A DNA stretch of 17,694 bases from Bacillota bacterium (GTDB taxonomy: Bacteria; Bacillota; Sulfobacillia; JAJZYS01; JAJYTV01), in assembly GCA_021806845.1 (NCBI GenBank), contig JAKAPV010000026.1, positions 1 through 17,694 of the forward strand, written 5' to 3'. Each line of letters begins with the position of its first letter. Position 1 is the first letter of the stretch. This document shows positions 7,838 to 16,365 of this stretch, piece after piece. Below the pieces are notes generated by a model. It saw only the letters and a program-made list of their open reading frames with translations, searched no databases and was not told the DNA's origin. The translations under genes and the position numbers were made by a program.

Positions 7838-7909
7838 CCTGTCCGCGCGGTTGACGCCCAGCGTGTCGTCGACGCGCTGGAAGATGCCGCGGTTGCCGAG
7901 CACGTTCAT
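7838..7909 (-). other. Codon-biased fragment upstream of the DMT transporter, unrecognised
   Basis: From ATG 7909 on the minus strand, 24 codons (MNVLGNRGIFQRVDDTLGVN, then RADR) end in G or C almost without exception, a strong coding-like signature. The bias disappears abruptly after 7838. The frame is closed upstream by TGA at 7916-7918 and runs in frame into the DMT gene. It has no ribosome binding site. It may be a leftover of an older gene or an N-terminal remnant fused to the transporter frame. I do not recognise the family. Confidence 0.25.
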
Positions 7910-7989
7910 CGTGATTCAGGGGACGCAACCGGCCATGAGGTCGATCAGGAGATGGGAGCGCTCTTTGCAAGTCACCCGCGTCATCCTTT

Positions 7990-7998
7990 TGCTATAAT
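7990..7998 (+). promoter_or_regulatory. Extended -10 promoter of the marR-ABC operon
   Basis: TGCTATAAT is a perfect TATAAT hexamer (7993-7998) preceded by the TGn extended -10 element. There is no good -35 at 17 bases; TTGCAA at 7965-7970 is 22 bases away. An extended -10 can compensate for this. The predicted start, near 8005, falls in the centre of the inverted repeat at 7999-8013 and leaves about 29 bases before the MarR ATG. Confidence 0.75.
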
Positions 7999-8013
7999 GC
8001 TAGCTAGGCTAGC
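7999..8013. promoter_or_regulatory. Probable MarR operator (inverted repeat over the transcription start)
   Basis: GCTAGC-TAG-GCTAGC is a perfect inverted repeat with a 3-base centre, immediately after the -10 box of the operon encoding a MarR-family protein. MarR proteins bind 15-20 bp palindromes over their own promoters and block transcription. Position and symmetry both fit autoregulation. Binding is inferred. Confidence 0.65.
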
Positions 8014-8033
8014 GAGTGAGGTGTATCCGCAGG

Positions 8034-8498
8034 ATGTCCGACGCAATCTGGGAGACGCTCGACCGGGATCTGGAGGAATTCCGCCGCAGGTTGCGGGTAC
8101 ACGTGCGCAGGGCCACGCGAGAGGCGATGGGCGAGGCCGTCGGCAATGCAGCCTTCCACATCATCGAAGCTCTCGAACGCCGCGGACCGATGTCCCCGTC
8201 GGACCTCGCGTCGGCCCTGCAGGTGCGCACAAGCACCATGACCGCCCATCTCGACCGCCTCGAGGACCTCGGCTGGGTGCTGAGGGAGGTGGCCGCACCA
8301 GGCACAAACCGAGTGCGGGTGCTGGTCACCGAAGCCGGCCTAGGCGCGATCAGGCGCTACGTCGCGCTGCGACGCGGCGTCCTGCACGACTTGCTCTCCC
8401 CCCTGCCGCCGGAGCAGCTGCAGGCGCTTGCCCAGGCGCTGCACGCCTGCGTACCGGTCCAGCAGGGGGCGCCGCTCCCCGCACCGGAGTCGTCCTGA
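8034..8498 (+). CDS. MarR-family transcriptional regulator
   Basis: This is a 154-residue winged-helix repressor, expected to act as a dimer and to release DNA when it binds a small molecule. The winged helix spans about residues 38-105: FHIIEALERRGPMSPSDLA, the recognition region VRTSTMTAHLDRLEDLGWV, and the wing REVAAPGTNRVRVLVTEAG. N- and C-terminal helices would form the dimer interface. ATG 8034 is preceded by GAGGTG (8018-8023) at 10 bases. A GTG at 8016 is in frame, but choosing it would use up that ribosome binding site. The stop overlaps the exporter start (TGATG), so the two are co-translated. The ligand is probably a substrate of the exporter. Confidence 0.92.
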   Translation: MSDAIWETLDRDLEEFRRRLRVHVRRATREAMGEAVGNAAFHIIEALERRGPMSPSDLASALQVRTSTMTAHLDRLEDLGWVLREVAAPGTNRVRVLVTEAGLGAIRRYVALRRGVLHDLLSPLPPEQLQALAQALHACVPVQQGAPLPAPESS

Positions 8499-10372
8499 TG
8501 GGTTTCCACGGGCCGATGGGGCTCGGCGGGGGACCTATGCGCGCCGTCTGGGAGCAGCGCCGCTCACTCGGCTACATGGAAAGCGGACGGCGGCCCAGCA
8601 AGGAGACCTTGCGGCGCCTGCTGCGCGTCTTGCGCCCGCACGCGCGCAGGTTGGCGGCCGCGCTCTCCCTCACAGTCCTGATCGTTCTCTTGGGCCTCGT
8701 GCCGCCGCTCCTGATGCGCGCCGTCATCGACCAGGCCATCGCGCGGCACGACCCGGGGCTTCTTCTCTACCTCGCCGGCGGCCTCGTGGTCTTCCCTGCG
8801 CTGGGCGCCCTCGCCTCGGTCGGCCAGAACTACCTGAACGCCGTCGTCTCGCAAGGAGTGATCCACGACCTGCGGACGGCCATGTACGAGCACGGGCAGC
8901 GCCTCGGCATCGACTTCTTCACCCACACCCCCGGAGGGGAGATCCACTCGCGCCTGGTCAACGACCTGAACGCAGTGCAGCAGGTGCTGCGGACGACGAT
9001 GACAGGGCTCTTCGTGAACTCCCTGACGATCGTGCTGACGCTCACGACGATGTTCGTGCTGAACTGGCAGCTCGCCCTGATCAGCATGCTGATCCTTCCC
9101 GCCTTCGCCCTGCCCGTCGTCAGCTTCGGGCGACGCACCTACGAGGCGATCACGCGCACGCAGGAGGCGCTTTCCCGACTCACGGCGCACCTCGAGGAAA
9201 CGCTCACCCTCTCCGGGATCGTCGTCGTCAAGAGCTTTGGCACACACCAGCGCGAGGAGCGGCGCTTCCGCGAGTTCAGTGAGGACGTGCGGCGCAGCCA
9301 AGTGCAGCAGAGCATGGTCGGACAGTGGCTCACGCTCGTCGTCTCCGCGATGTCCGCGATCGGTCCGGCCCTGCTCTACGGCTACGGCGGCTACCTCGTT
9401 ATCGCGGGCAAGGTCCAGCTCGGCACCGTGGTCGCATTCTCCACCTACCTCGTGCAACTCTACAACCCCGCGTCGTCGCTAGCGGGGTCGAACACAACCC
9501 TCATGGGCGGCCTCGCGCTCTTTGACCGGATCTTCCAGTTCCTCGACCTGCCGATCGACGTGCCGGAACCGCGCGAGCCTGCCGCGCTCGCGGCGTCGCC
9601 GGGCATCACGCCCCTGTCGCTGGAGTTCGACCGCGTGCACTTTTCGTACCGCGCCGGCGAGGAGGTGCTGCACGGCATCTCCTTCGCGTCCCACGCCGGT
9701 GAGCTCACGGCGCTTGTGGGACCGAGCGGCGCGGGAAAGAGCACGATCCTTTCGCTGGGCGCCCGTTTTTACGACCCGACTGGCGGCGAAATCCTGCTCG
9801 ACGACACCCCTCTGCGTCAGCTCGGCGACGAGTCCTTGCGCACCCTCCTCTCGGTCGTGACGCAAGAACTCTTCCTCTTCCACACGACGCTCGAAGAGAA
9901 CGTGCGCTACGGCAGGCCGGACGCCTCGGACCAAGATGTTCTGCAGGCGGTGGAGGCGGCGCAGCTCGGCGACCTCGTCGCCCAGCTGCCGGACGGGCTG
10001 CAGACGGTCGTCGGCGAGCGCGGCTACCGGCTCTCCGGCGGCGAGAAGCAGCGCGTCGCGATCGCGCGGGCGATCCTGCGCAACGCAAGCGTGCTGCTGC
10101 TCGACGAGGCGACGAGTTCCCTTGACAGCCATGCCGAACGTCTGATCCAAGAGGCGCTCTCACGTCTTTTCCGCGGCCGCACCGTCATCGCGATAGCCCA
10201 CCGCCTCTCGACCGTGCTTGCCGCAGACCAGATCCTCGTGGTGGACCAAGGCGCGATCGTAGAGCGCGGCCGCCATGCGGAGCTGCTTGCCCAGGGCGGC
10301 CTCTACGCCCGCCTCTTCCACGAACAGTTCCACCCCGGTACCCAGGCCGGCCCAGCGGACATTGGAGTCTGA
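8498..10372 (+). CDS. ABC half-exporter, fused membrane and ATPase domains (multidrug/lipid type)
   Basis: This 624-residue type IV exporter half-molecule probably works as a homodimer in the inner membrane. The glycine-rich N-terminus is followed by six transmembrane helices between about residues 45 and 340, including the coupling region RTYEAITRTQEALSRLTAHL. The ATPase domain starts near 375. Walker A is GPSGAGKS at 408-415 with Lys414, the Q-loop is VVTQELFLFHTT, the signature is LSGGE at 512-516, Walker B is VLLLDE with Asp536 and Glu537, and the H-loop is AHRLSTV. All catalytic residues are intact. ATG 8498 overlaps the MarR stop by one base. An in-frame extension back to 7580 runs across the MarR gene and is spurious. 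MarR-controlled half-exporters of this layout usually expel drugs or toxic amphiphiles; the substrate is not visible. Confidence 0.95.
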   Translation: MGFHGPMGLGGGPMRAVWEQRRSLGYMESGRRPSKETLRRLLRVLRPHARRLAAALSLTVLIVLLGLVPPLLMRAVIDQAIARHDPGLLLYLAGGLVVFPALGALASVGQNYLNAVVSQGVIHDLRTAMYEHGQRLGIDFFTHTPGGEIHSRLVNDLNAVQQVLRTTMTGLFVNSLTIVLTLTTMFVLNWQLALISMLILPAFALPVVSFGRRTYEAITRTQEALSRLTAHLEETLTLSGIVVVKSFGTHQREERRFREFSEDVRRSQVQQSMVGQWLTLVVSAMSAIGPALLYGYGGYLVIAGKVQLGTVVAFSTYLVQLYNPASSLAGSNTTLMGGLALFDRIFQFLDLPIDVPEPREPAALAASPGITPLSLEFDRVHFSYRAGEEVLHGISFASHAGELTALVGPSGAGKSTILSLGARFYDPTGGEILLDDTPLRQLGDESLRTLLSVVTQELFLFHTTLEENVRYGRPDASDQDVLQAVEAAQLGDLVAQLPDGLQTVVGERGYRLSGGEKQRVAIARAILRNASVLLLDEATSSLDSHAERLIQEALSRLFRGRTVIAIAHRLSTVLAADQILVVDQGAIVERGRHAELLAQGGLYARLFHEQFHPGTQAGPADIGV

Positions 10373-10705
10373 CCGTGACGGGAGCGCACCTGTGCCAGCA
10401 GGTTTGGCATCGGGTGCATCGCACTCGTCTCTGCGCAAAGCCAGGTTCGCCAGTACCGTGACGCGGCGCGCGGGTCGGTGTCTTGCAGGCTGTTGCGCAT
10501 CGCGCAAGCGCTGTCTTCGCTGCGGAGGCTAGCGACGGGCATGTCCCCTAGACAGGGAGACGAGCGCCGTTGGGCGAACGATGGACATAGTATCGGGCAG
10601 CGAAGCGGGCCGTCTGATACCCCTGGAATGGTCCCGTGCCCCTGCGCGGCTCGGCCTTACGCCGCACGCCTTTGGTGCAATCGTCATGCAAGCGAGGGAA
10701 CCCGT
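10373..10705 (+). other. 333-bp intergenic leader before the antiporter
   Basis: No gene is visible. Hairpins include ACCTG/CAGGT (10388-10403) just after the exporter stop, without a U-tract, and TTGCGC-ATC-GCGCAA (10493-10507). The GC-rich second half, about 10590-10680, contains several further potential pairings. The length is unusual for this compact region, so a structured leader is possible, but I cannot match it to a known riboswitch consensus. Confidence 0.4.
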
Positions 10706-11959
10706 GTGTCGCATGTGGTGGAACTCATGGCCTCCATGGCATGGGTGCTCGGCCTCGGCCTCCTCGCCGCACGGCTGATGCGGGCAACCGGCGTGCCCGA
10801 TCTCGTGCTCTATATGCTCATCGGCCTCTTGCTGGGGCCGCAGGCTTTGGACCTCGTGCACCTCCCGGCCTCGGGCGCGTTCGGACAGCTCATCGTCACC
10901 GGCGGAGCCGTCTTCATGCTCTACGAGGGCGGACGCGCCATCGACATCGGCGTGCTTCGCCGCATCTGGCTGGGCACCGCCCTGCTTGCCACCTTGGGCG
11001 TCCTGATCACAGGATCTGTCGTCAGCGTGGCCGTCCACTACCTCCTCGGGCTCCCCTGGGCGGTCGCCGCCCTCGGCGGCGCCGCCATCGCGTCGACGGA
11101 CCCCGCCACGATCATCCCTCTCTTCGCGCAGGTGCGCGTCGCGCCGCGCATACGGCAGCTCGTGATCGCGGAGTCGGCCTTCAACGACGCGACGAGCGCC
11201 GTCCTGACGTTCACCGTTCTCGCCATCGTCGGCGGACAGGTGCCGGGCGCTGCGGCGGTCGGGGGCACGTTCTTGCGCATGCTGCTCACTGGCCTCACGG
11301 TGGGGATCGGCGTCGGGTTTCTTGTCCAGCTGTTGATTGCGGAGGGCCGCCGGCTCGCGTTCTTCGGACTCGGCGAGGAGCACGCGGTGGCGAGTCTCTT
11401 TGCGATGCTCGCCGCCTACGTCGTCGCCGCCGGCCTCGGCGGGAGCGGCTTCATGGCGGTCTTCGTCGCCGGGATCGTGCGCGGCAACGGCGGATCCTTC
11501 GGGCTGCACATCCACCTCGAGCGCGCCGCCTCACATGACTCCTTCCTGGCACTCCTCGGCACCGCGGTCCGCATGCTGATCTTCGGGGTGCTGGGCGCGA
11601 ACGTGAACCTCCGCCTGATCGGAACCGTCGGGATCGCGGGACTGGGCGTCGTGGCTGCGCTGATGTTCATCGGCCGGCCCCTCACCGTCTTTGCGTGCCT
11701 CGGCCTTGACCGGGGGGCCCGCTGGTCCCTGCGGGAGATGCTCTTCACATCGTGGGTGCGGGAGACGGGAGTCGTCCCCGCCGCGCTCGCGAGCCTACTG
11801 CTCGCCAGCGGCGCACCCGGTGCCGACCATCTTGCGGCCCTCGTCTTCCTTGCCGTGCTGGTGACGATCCTGCTGCAAGGTCTGACCACGGCCGCCTGGG
11901 CGCGCCGCACCGGCGTATCCGCTCTGGAGGGGTCCGCCGCGCCGATCTCGGATCCCTGA
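10706..11959 (+). CDS. CPA1-family cation/proton antiporter (NhaP-type)
   Basis: This 417-residue inner-membrane protein should exchange Na+ or K+ for H+. About 12 hydrophobic segments span the protein. The CPA1 hallmarks are present: the first helices carry GLLAARLMRATGVPDLVLYM and IGLLLGPQALDL, an unwound-helix motif STDPAT contains Asp132, and the ion-binding pair Asn160-Asp161 sits in ESAFNDATSAV. The ND pair is typical of electroneutral NhaP-type exchangers. There is no long cytoplasmic TrkA-type tail, in contrast to many relatives. GTG 10706 is chosen because GCGAGGG lies 7 bases upstream and the first helix follows at once. In-frame extension to 10478 would add a cysteine-rich soluble stretch. 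The same orientation as the MarR-exporter pair suggests possible readthrough. Confidence 0.92.
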   Translation: MSHVVELMASMAWVLGLGLLAARLMRATGVPDLVLYMLIGLLLGPQALDLVHLPASGAFGQLIVTGGAVFMLYEGGRAIDIGVLRRIWLGTALLATLGVLITGSVVSVAVHYLLGLPWAVAALGGAAIASTDPATIIPLFAQVRVAPRIRQLVIAESAFNDATSAVLTFTVLAIVGGQVPGAAAVGGTFLRMLLTGLTVGIGVGFLVQLLIAEGRRLAFFGLGEEHAVASLFAMLAAYVVAAGLGGSGFMAVFVAGIVRGNGGSFGLHIHLERAASHDSFLALLGTAVRMLIFGVLGANVNLRLIGTVGIAGLGVVAALMFIGRPLTVFACLGLDRGARWSLREMLFTSWVRETGVVPAALASLLLASGAPGADHLAALVFLAVLVTILLQGLTTAAWARRTGVSALEGSAAPISDP

Positions 11960-12000
11960 TCCTTGGCTTTGCCGACAGCGCCGCGCACCCCGCATTTGAA

Positions 12001-12032
12001 GCAACAAGAAAGCGACACCGCAAGGTGTCGCT
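12001..12032 (-). terminator. Rho-independent terminator between convergent genes
   Basis: A perfect 9-bp stem (12011-12019 with 12024-12032, 4-base loop) lies between the convergent antiporter and reductase genes. Read on the minus strand it is followed by TTTCTTGTTG, so it best serves the reductase gene, which ends at 12050. The plus strand has a weaker T content after the stem, but the hairpin could act in both directions. Confidence 0.75.
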
Positions 12033-12049
12033 CTGGTTCGTCCCAGCTG

Positions 12050-13063
12050 TCAGCCGATCGCAGCGGTCTTGCGGGGCGGTTCGTCGAGGCTGGTGCTGTG
12101 CGGCAGCGTCTTCGCGAGGTGCGGGTGAACGAACGAGCGGATCCTCGCCATCGCGATGCCCACTTCCCCGAACCCCAGTGCAAGGAGCTTGAGGCGCCCA
12201 GGGTAGGTTGCGATGTCGCCGACCGCATACACGCCCGGGATGTTGGTCGCCATATCGGACGGATCCACTGGGATCGCGTTGCCTGCAAAGGTGATGCCCC
12301 AGGTCTTGAGCGGCCCGACCTGCGCGTGGAACCCGAGGCCGGACACGACCGCCTGCGCAGGCAGGGTTTCCGTTTCGCCGGTCGCGACGTTGCGCAGCCG
12401 CACCCACGCGACCGCATCGCCGCCGCCGATCTCATCGATCTCGCAGGGCGTGCGCAAGACGACGTTGCCGAGTGCCCGCACCTCTTCCAGCGAGCCCTCC
12501 AGCGCGCGGAATTCCTCCCTGCGGTGCACGAGCACGACATGCTTTGCGTACCCTGCGATCTCCCGCGCCCAATCTACGGCCGTATCGCCGCCGCCGACCA
12601 CGACGACGGTCTCACCGGCAAATGCGGACGACCGAGGCGGTATGTAGTAGACGCCGCGTCCGCTGAAGGCGTCTGCGCCCGCAGCGGGGAGCTGGCGCGG
12701 CGAAAATGCGCCGATGCCCGCCGCGATCAGCAGCGTGCGCGTTTCGTGCGCCCCGCGCGTGGTATGGAGGCGCAGCCCGCCCTCCGGCAGCAGTTCGAGC
12801 CCCGACGCCGTCTCGTTCAGACGTACCGAAGGCCCGTAGCGCATCGCCTGCTCTTCGAGCTGCCGGGCGATGTCGGCCGCCTGCGCCGCGGGAAAACCTG
12901 CGACGTCGAACACGCACTTCTCAGGATACAGGGCGGTCATCTGTCCGCCGAGCTGCGGCAGGCTTTCAATAATTTTCGCGCTCAGGCCGTGCATGCCCGC
13001 CATGGCCGCACCGAACAGGCCGACAGGACCACCACCGACGATCGTCACGTCGTACGGATCCAC
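12050..13063 (-). CDS. Ferredoxin/flavodoxin-NADP+ reductase, thioredoxin-reductase-like (YumC type)
   Basis: This 337-residue flavoenzyme passes electrons between NADPH and ferredoxin or flavodoxin in the cytoplasm. The FAD-binding Rossmann motif is VTIVGGGPVGLFGAA at about 6-20. The NADPH-binding motif is VVVVGGGDTAVDWA at about 153-166, followed by HRREEFRA at 180-187. The C-terminal FAD motif GVYAVGDIATYPGRLKLLAL is the version seen in FNR type 2. The redox-active CxxC of thioredoxin reductase is absent, which separates it from that enzyme. Start GTG 13063 is fixed by GGGGAGGTGG (13068-13077) at ideal distance; extension to 13132 would add 23 unlikely residues. Length fits the family (about 330-350). 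It appears monocistronic, with its own terminator. Confidence 0.93.
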   Translation of the reverse strand: MDPYDVTIVGGGPVGLFGAAMAGMHGLSAKIIESLPQLGGQMTALYPEKCVFDVAGFPAAQAADIARQLEEQAMRYGPSVRLNETASGLELLPEGGLRLHTTRGAHETRTLLIAAGIGAFSPRQLPAAGADAFSGRGVYYIPPRSSAFAGETVVVVGGGDTAVDWAREIAGYAKHVVLVHRREEFRALEGSLEEVRALGNVVLRTPCEIDEIGGGDAVAWVRLRNVATGETETLPAQAVVSGLGFHAQVGPLKTWGITFAGNAIPVDPSDMATNIPGVYAVGDIATYPGRLKLLALGFGEVGIAMARIRSFVHPHLAKTLPHSTSLDEPPRKTAAIG

Positions 13064-13196
13064 GCGGCCACCTCCCCGCTGTGCCGGCGACGATGTCGCC
13101 TGGTAGCATTGTGGCCGAGGAACGTGAGCCAAGTGTGAGGCGGGCGGTGGCTCCTCTGGAGTGCGCAGCCATTTCTGCGGACGGCGCTAGGCATAC

Positions 13197-13240
13197 GCAG
13201 CGCCGCAGCGCCGAATGGATCCAGCGCTGCGGCGCGCTGC
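13197..13240 (-). repeat. GC-rich inverted repeat after the small membrane protein gene
   Basis: CGCCGCAGCGC (13201-13211) pairs perfectly with GCGCTGCGGCG (13224-13234), leaving a 12-base loop. GCAG (13197-13200) and CTGC (13237-13240) extend the stem past a bulge. It lies 6 bases beyond the stop at 13246 on the minus strand. It has no U-tract, so it is an imperfect terminator candidate or a 3' stabilising hairpin. Confidence 0.5.
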
Positions 13241-13245
13241 GTCCC

Positions 13246-13467
13246 CTATAGGAACGGCACGGAAGCGGAAACGAACTGGATCATGAATACGGCCGCTGTG
13301 GCGAGAATTCCCGCAACGAGCATCAGGCGAAGCGCCTGCCAATAGTCCGCCTGCCGGTAGCCCAGGAGCGCGGGCATCGTCATGTTCCAGAGCCAGCGCA
13401 GCAAGAACGCGCCGGCCAGGAACAGCAGCGCGCTGAGGATGAGGCGCTGCAACTCGAGCGCAATCAT
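13246..13467 (-). CDS. Small two-helix membrane protein, unknown function
   Basis: The product is 73 residues with two hydrophobic segments (about 8-28 and 48-70). They are joined by a short loop that contains WNMTMPALLGYRQADYWQAL, a pattern I have seen in small conserved membrane proteins of Bacilli but cannot name. ATG 13467 is strongly supported by AGGAGG (13477-13482) at 9 bases. In-frame extension to 13536 would run into the terminator of the upstream gene. It sits alone between the synthetase and reductase genes, all on the minus strand, each separated by a hairpin. The real gene call is fairly secure because of the ribosome binding site and GC-biased third positions; the function is unknown. 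Confidence 0.75.
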   Translation of the reverse strand: MIALELQRLILSALLFLAGAFLLRWLWNMTMPALLGYRQADYWQALRLMLVAGILATAAVFMIQFVSASVPFL

Positions 13468-13512
13468 CTTTGCAGCCTCCTTCCGAGTATTCGCTCGTTG
13501 TATTTGATCGCC

Positions 13513-13544
13513 AAAAAAGGCGCGGCGTGCTCCCACGCCGCGCC
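13513..13544 (-). terminator. Strong Rho-independent terminator of the acyl-CoA synthetase gene
   Basis: On the minus strand an 11-bp perfect GC-rich stem (13534-13544 with 13519-13529, 4-base loop) is followed directly by TTTTTT (13513-13518). It begins 13 bases after the synthetase stop. This is a textbook intrinsic terminator. Confidence 0.93.
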
Positions 13545-13557
13545 CGATTCTCCGGGA

Positions 13558-15177
<1,620 letters not shown>

Positions 15178-15276
15178 CGAACCCTCCCCGGCGCTGCCGC
15201 GGCGCCTTCCTCTCGCCGGAGGGTTCGCCGGCGGGGCGCGCTCCCCTGCCGGGCCGCCCGACTGCCTAAGCGCGTC

Positions 15277-16353
15277 TCAGGGCCCTCCGTACACCCTGTG
15301 CAGGGCATCCACCCAGGCCAGGCGCCACTGCGCGAGGTCAAAGGCGGCGGCGCTGCGCCTCGCCTGCTGCCCCAGTTCCCTGCGCCGCGCGGGGTTCTCG
15401 AGCAGTTCTTGCAACGCCGACCGCAGGGCGGGGACGGACGGCCGCACCAGGAGGCCGTTAAAGCCGTTCAGAACGACGTTCGTGATGCCGCCCACGTCGC
15501 TCGCCACGACGGCGCAGCCCGACGCCAGAGCCTCGAGCAGCGACATTGACGTGCCTTCGCTGTATAGCGACGGGATGGCGACGATGTCCGCCCCGCGGTA
15601 GAGCGCCGGCATCTCGTCGAAGGACGCCGTGCGCAGCGTCACCCGCCCGGCGAAGAGACCTTCGCCGACCCGCCGTCGAAGGGCGGCTGTCCGTGCCTCG
15701 TCGTTGGCGTCGACTGCGAGTGTGATACGCACATCATGGTCGGCGAGCAGGCCCTCCATCGCCGCGAGGAAGAGATCTAGCCCGCGCGCCGGGTCCAGTC
15801 GCCGCGGGAACAGGACGGTCGGAGGACCGCTGCGTCCGGAGCGCGGCGGGTAGAACTGCGCCATGTCCACACCGTTCGGGATGACCGTGACCTTGCCTGC
15901 GAGATCCGGGAACGTCGCCCGCATCACATTCAGGAAGTTGTAGTCGACCGAGACGACCTCCGCGGCCAGTTGGAGCGCCTTGCGGCAGAGGTCCAGATGA
16001 TCCTGCGCGGAAACGCCCGGGCGGTCCCACCAAACGCCGTGCGACACGACGAGCGAGCCCGGCCGGAACGCCTGGGGCTCCTGCAGGATCGACAGATAGA
16101 CGCAGCGATCGGTGCTCTGGTGGATCGATTCGAGGGCCGCGATGGTCGAGATGCGCGCGAGTCCGTGACCGCGGATCTCGATCTTCTTGACCGTCCTGCA
16201 CCAATCTTCGCTTGCGTTCTGGTGCACGTCGACCTCGTATCCCGCATCGCGGGCAGCATCGAGGAGCTGCCAAGCGAATCGCTCGAGTCCGCCCGTGACG
16301 AGGCGCTGCCCATCCGAGGTCAGAAGGTTCGGCATGACAAACGACAGCCGCAA
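15277..16353 (-). CDS. GT4-family glycosyltransferase (GT-B fold)
   Basis: This 358-residue cytoplasmic retaining glycosyltransferase uses a nucleotide sugar to modify an unknown acceptor. The N-terminal domain includes GGLERFAWQLLDAA, the glycine-rich acceptor-side motif. The linker VIPNGVDMAQFYPP and VLFPRRLDPARGLDLFL begin the C-terminal domain. The E-x7-E motif, Glu266 and Glu274 in EGTSMSLLE, binds the nucleotide sugar, followed by ASGCAVVASDVGG. I place the start at TTG 16353: GGAGGAG (16359-16365) lies exactly 5 bases upstream, at the end of the preceding gene, and the conserved sequence begins immediately. ATG 16383 would overlap the upstream gene by 28 bases. The two genes are separated by 2 bases, so they are translationally coupled and probably act on the same glycan. 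Confidence 0.92.
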   Translation of the reverse strand: MRLSFVMPNLLTSDGQRLVTGGLERFAWQLLDAARDAGYEVDVHQNASEDWCRTVKKIEIRGHGLARISTIAALESIHQSTDRCVYLSILQEPQAFRPGSLVVSHGVWWDRPGVSAQDHLDLCRKALQLAAEVVSVDYNFLNVMRATFPDLAGKVTVIPNGVDMAQFYPPRSGRSGPPTVLFPRRLDPARGLDLFLAAMEGLLADHDVRITLAVDANDEARTAALRRRVGEGLFAGRVTLRTASFDEMPALYRGADIVAIPSLYSEGTSMSLLEALASGCAVVASDVGGITNVVLNGFNGLLVRPSVPALRSALQELLENPARRRELGQQARRSAAAFDLAQWRLAWVDALHRVYGGP

Positions 16354-16365
16354 CGCTACTCCTCC
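16354..16365 (-). promoter_or_regulatory. Ribosome binding site fixing a TTG start for the GT4 gene
   Basis: GGAGGAG, made from the last codons of the GT2 gene, is followed by TAGCG and TTG 16353. The UAG in the spacer is the GT2 stop, so a terminating ribosome is placed right at the next start. Confidence 0.8.

Noticed and set aside
7916..7984. 22-codon minus-strand peptide frame in the marR-DMT intergenic region
   Set aside because: It has no correctly spaced ribosome binding site and overlaps the operator region; nothing supports translation.
7580..8497. In-frame N-terminal extension of the ABC half-exporter
   Set aside because: It crosses the intergenic region and the whole MarR gene in another frame; the ATG at 8498 overlapping the MarR stop is the natural start.
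10373..10705. c-di-AMP (ydaO) riboswitch before the antiporter
   Set aside because: GGGAACCC-like bases occur only at the start codon, and the rest of the consensus is not found.
11963..13138. 391-codon plus-strand frame opposite the reductase
   Set aside because: It is an antisense shadow of the ferredoxin-NADP reductase in high-GC DNA; it has no family motifs.
13486..13514. Promoter-like pair TTGGCG / AATACT (minus strand) for the small membrane protein
   Set aside because: The implied transcription start falls inside the ribosome binding site, so the pair would not give a translatable leader.
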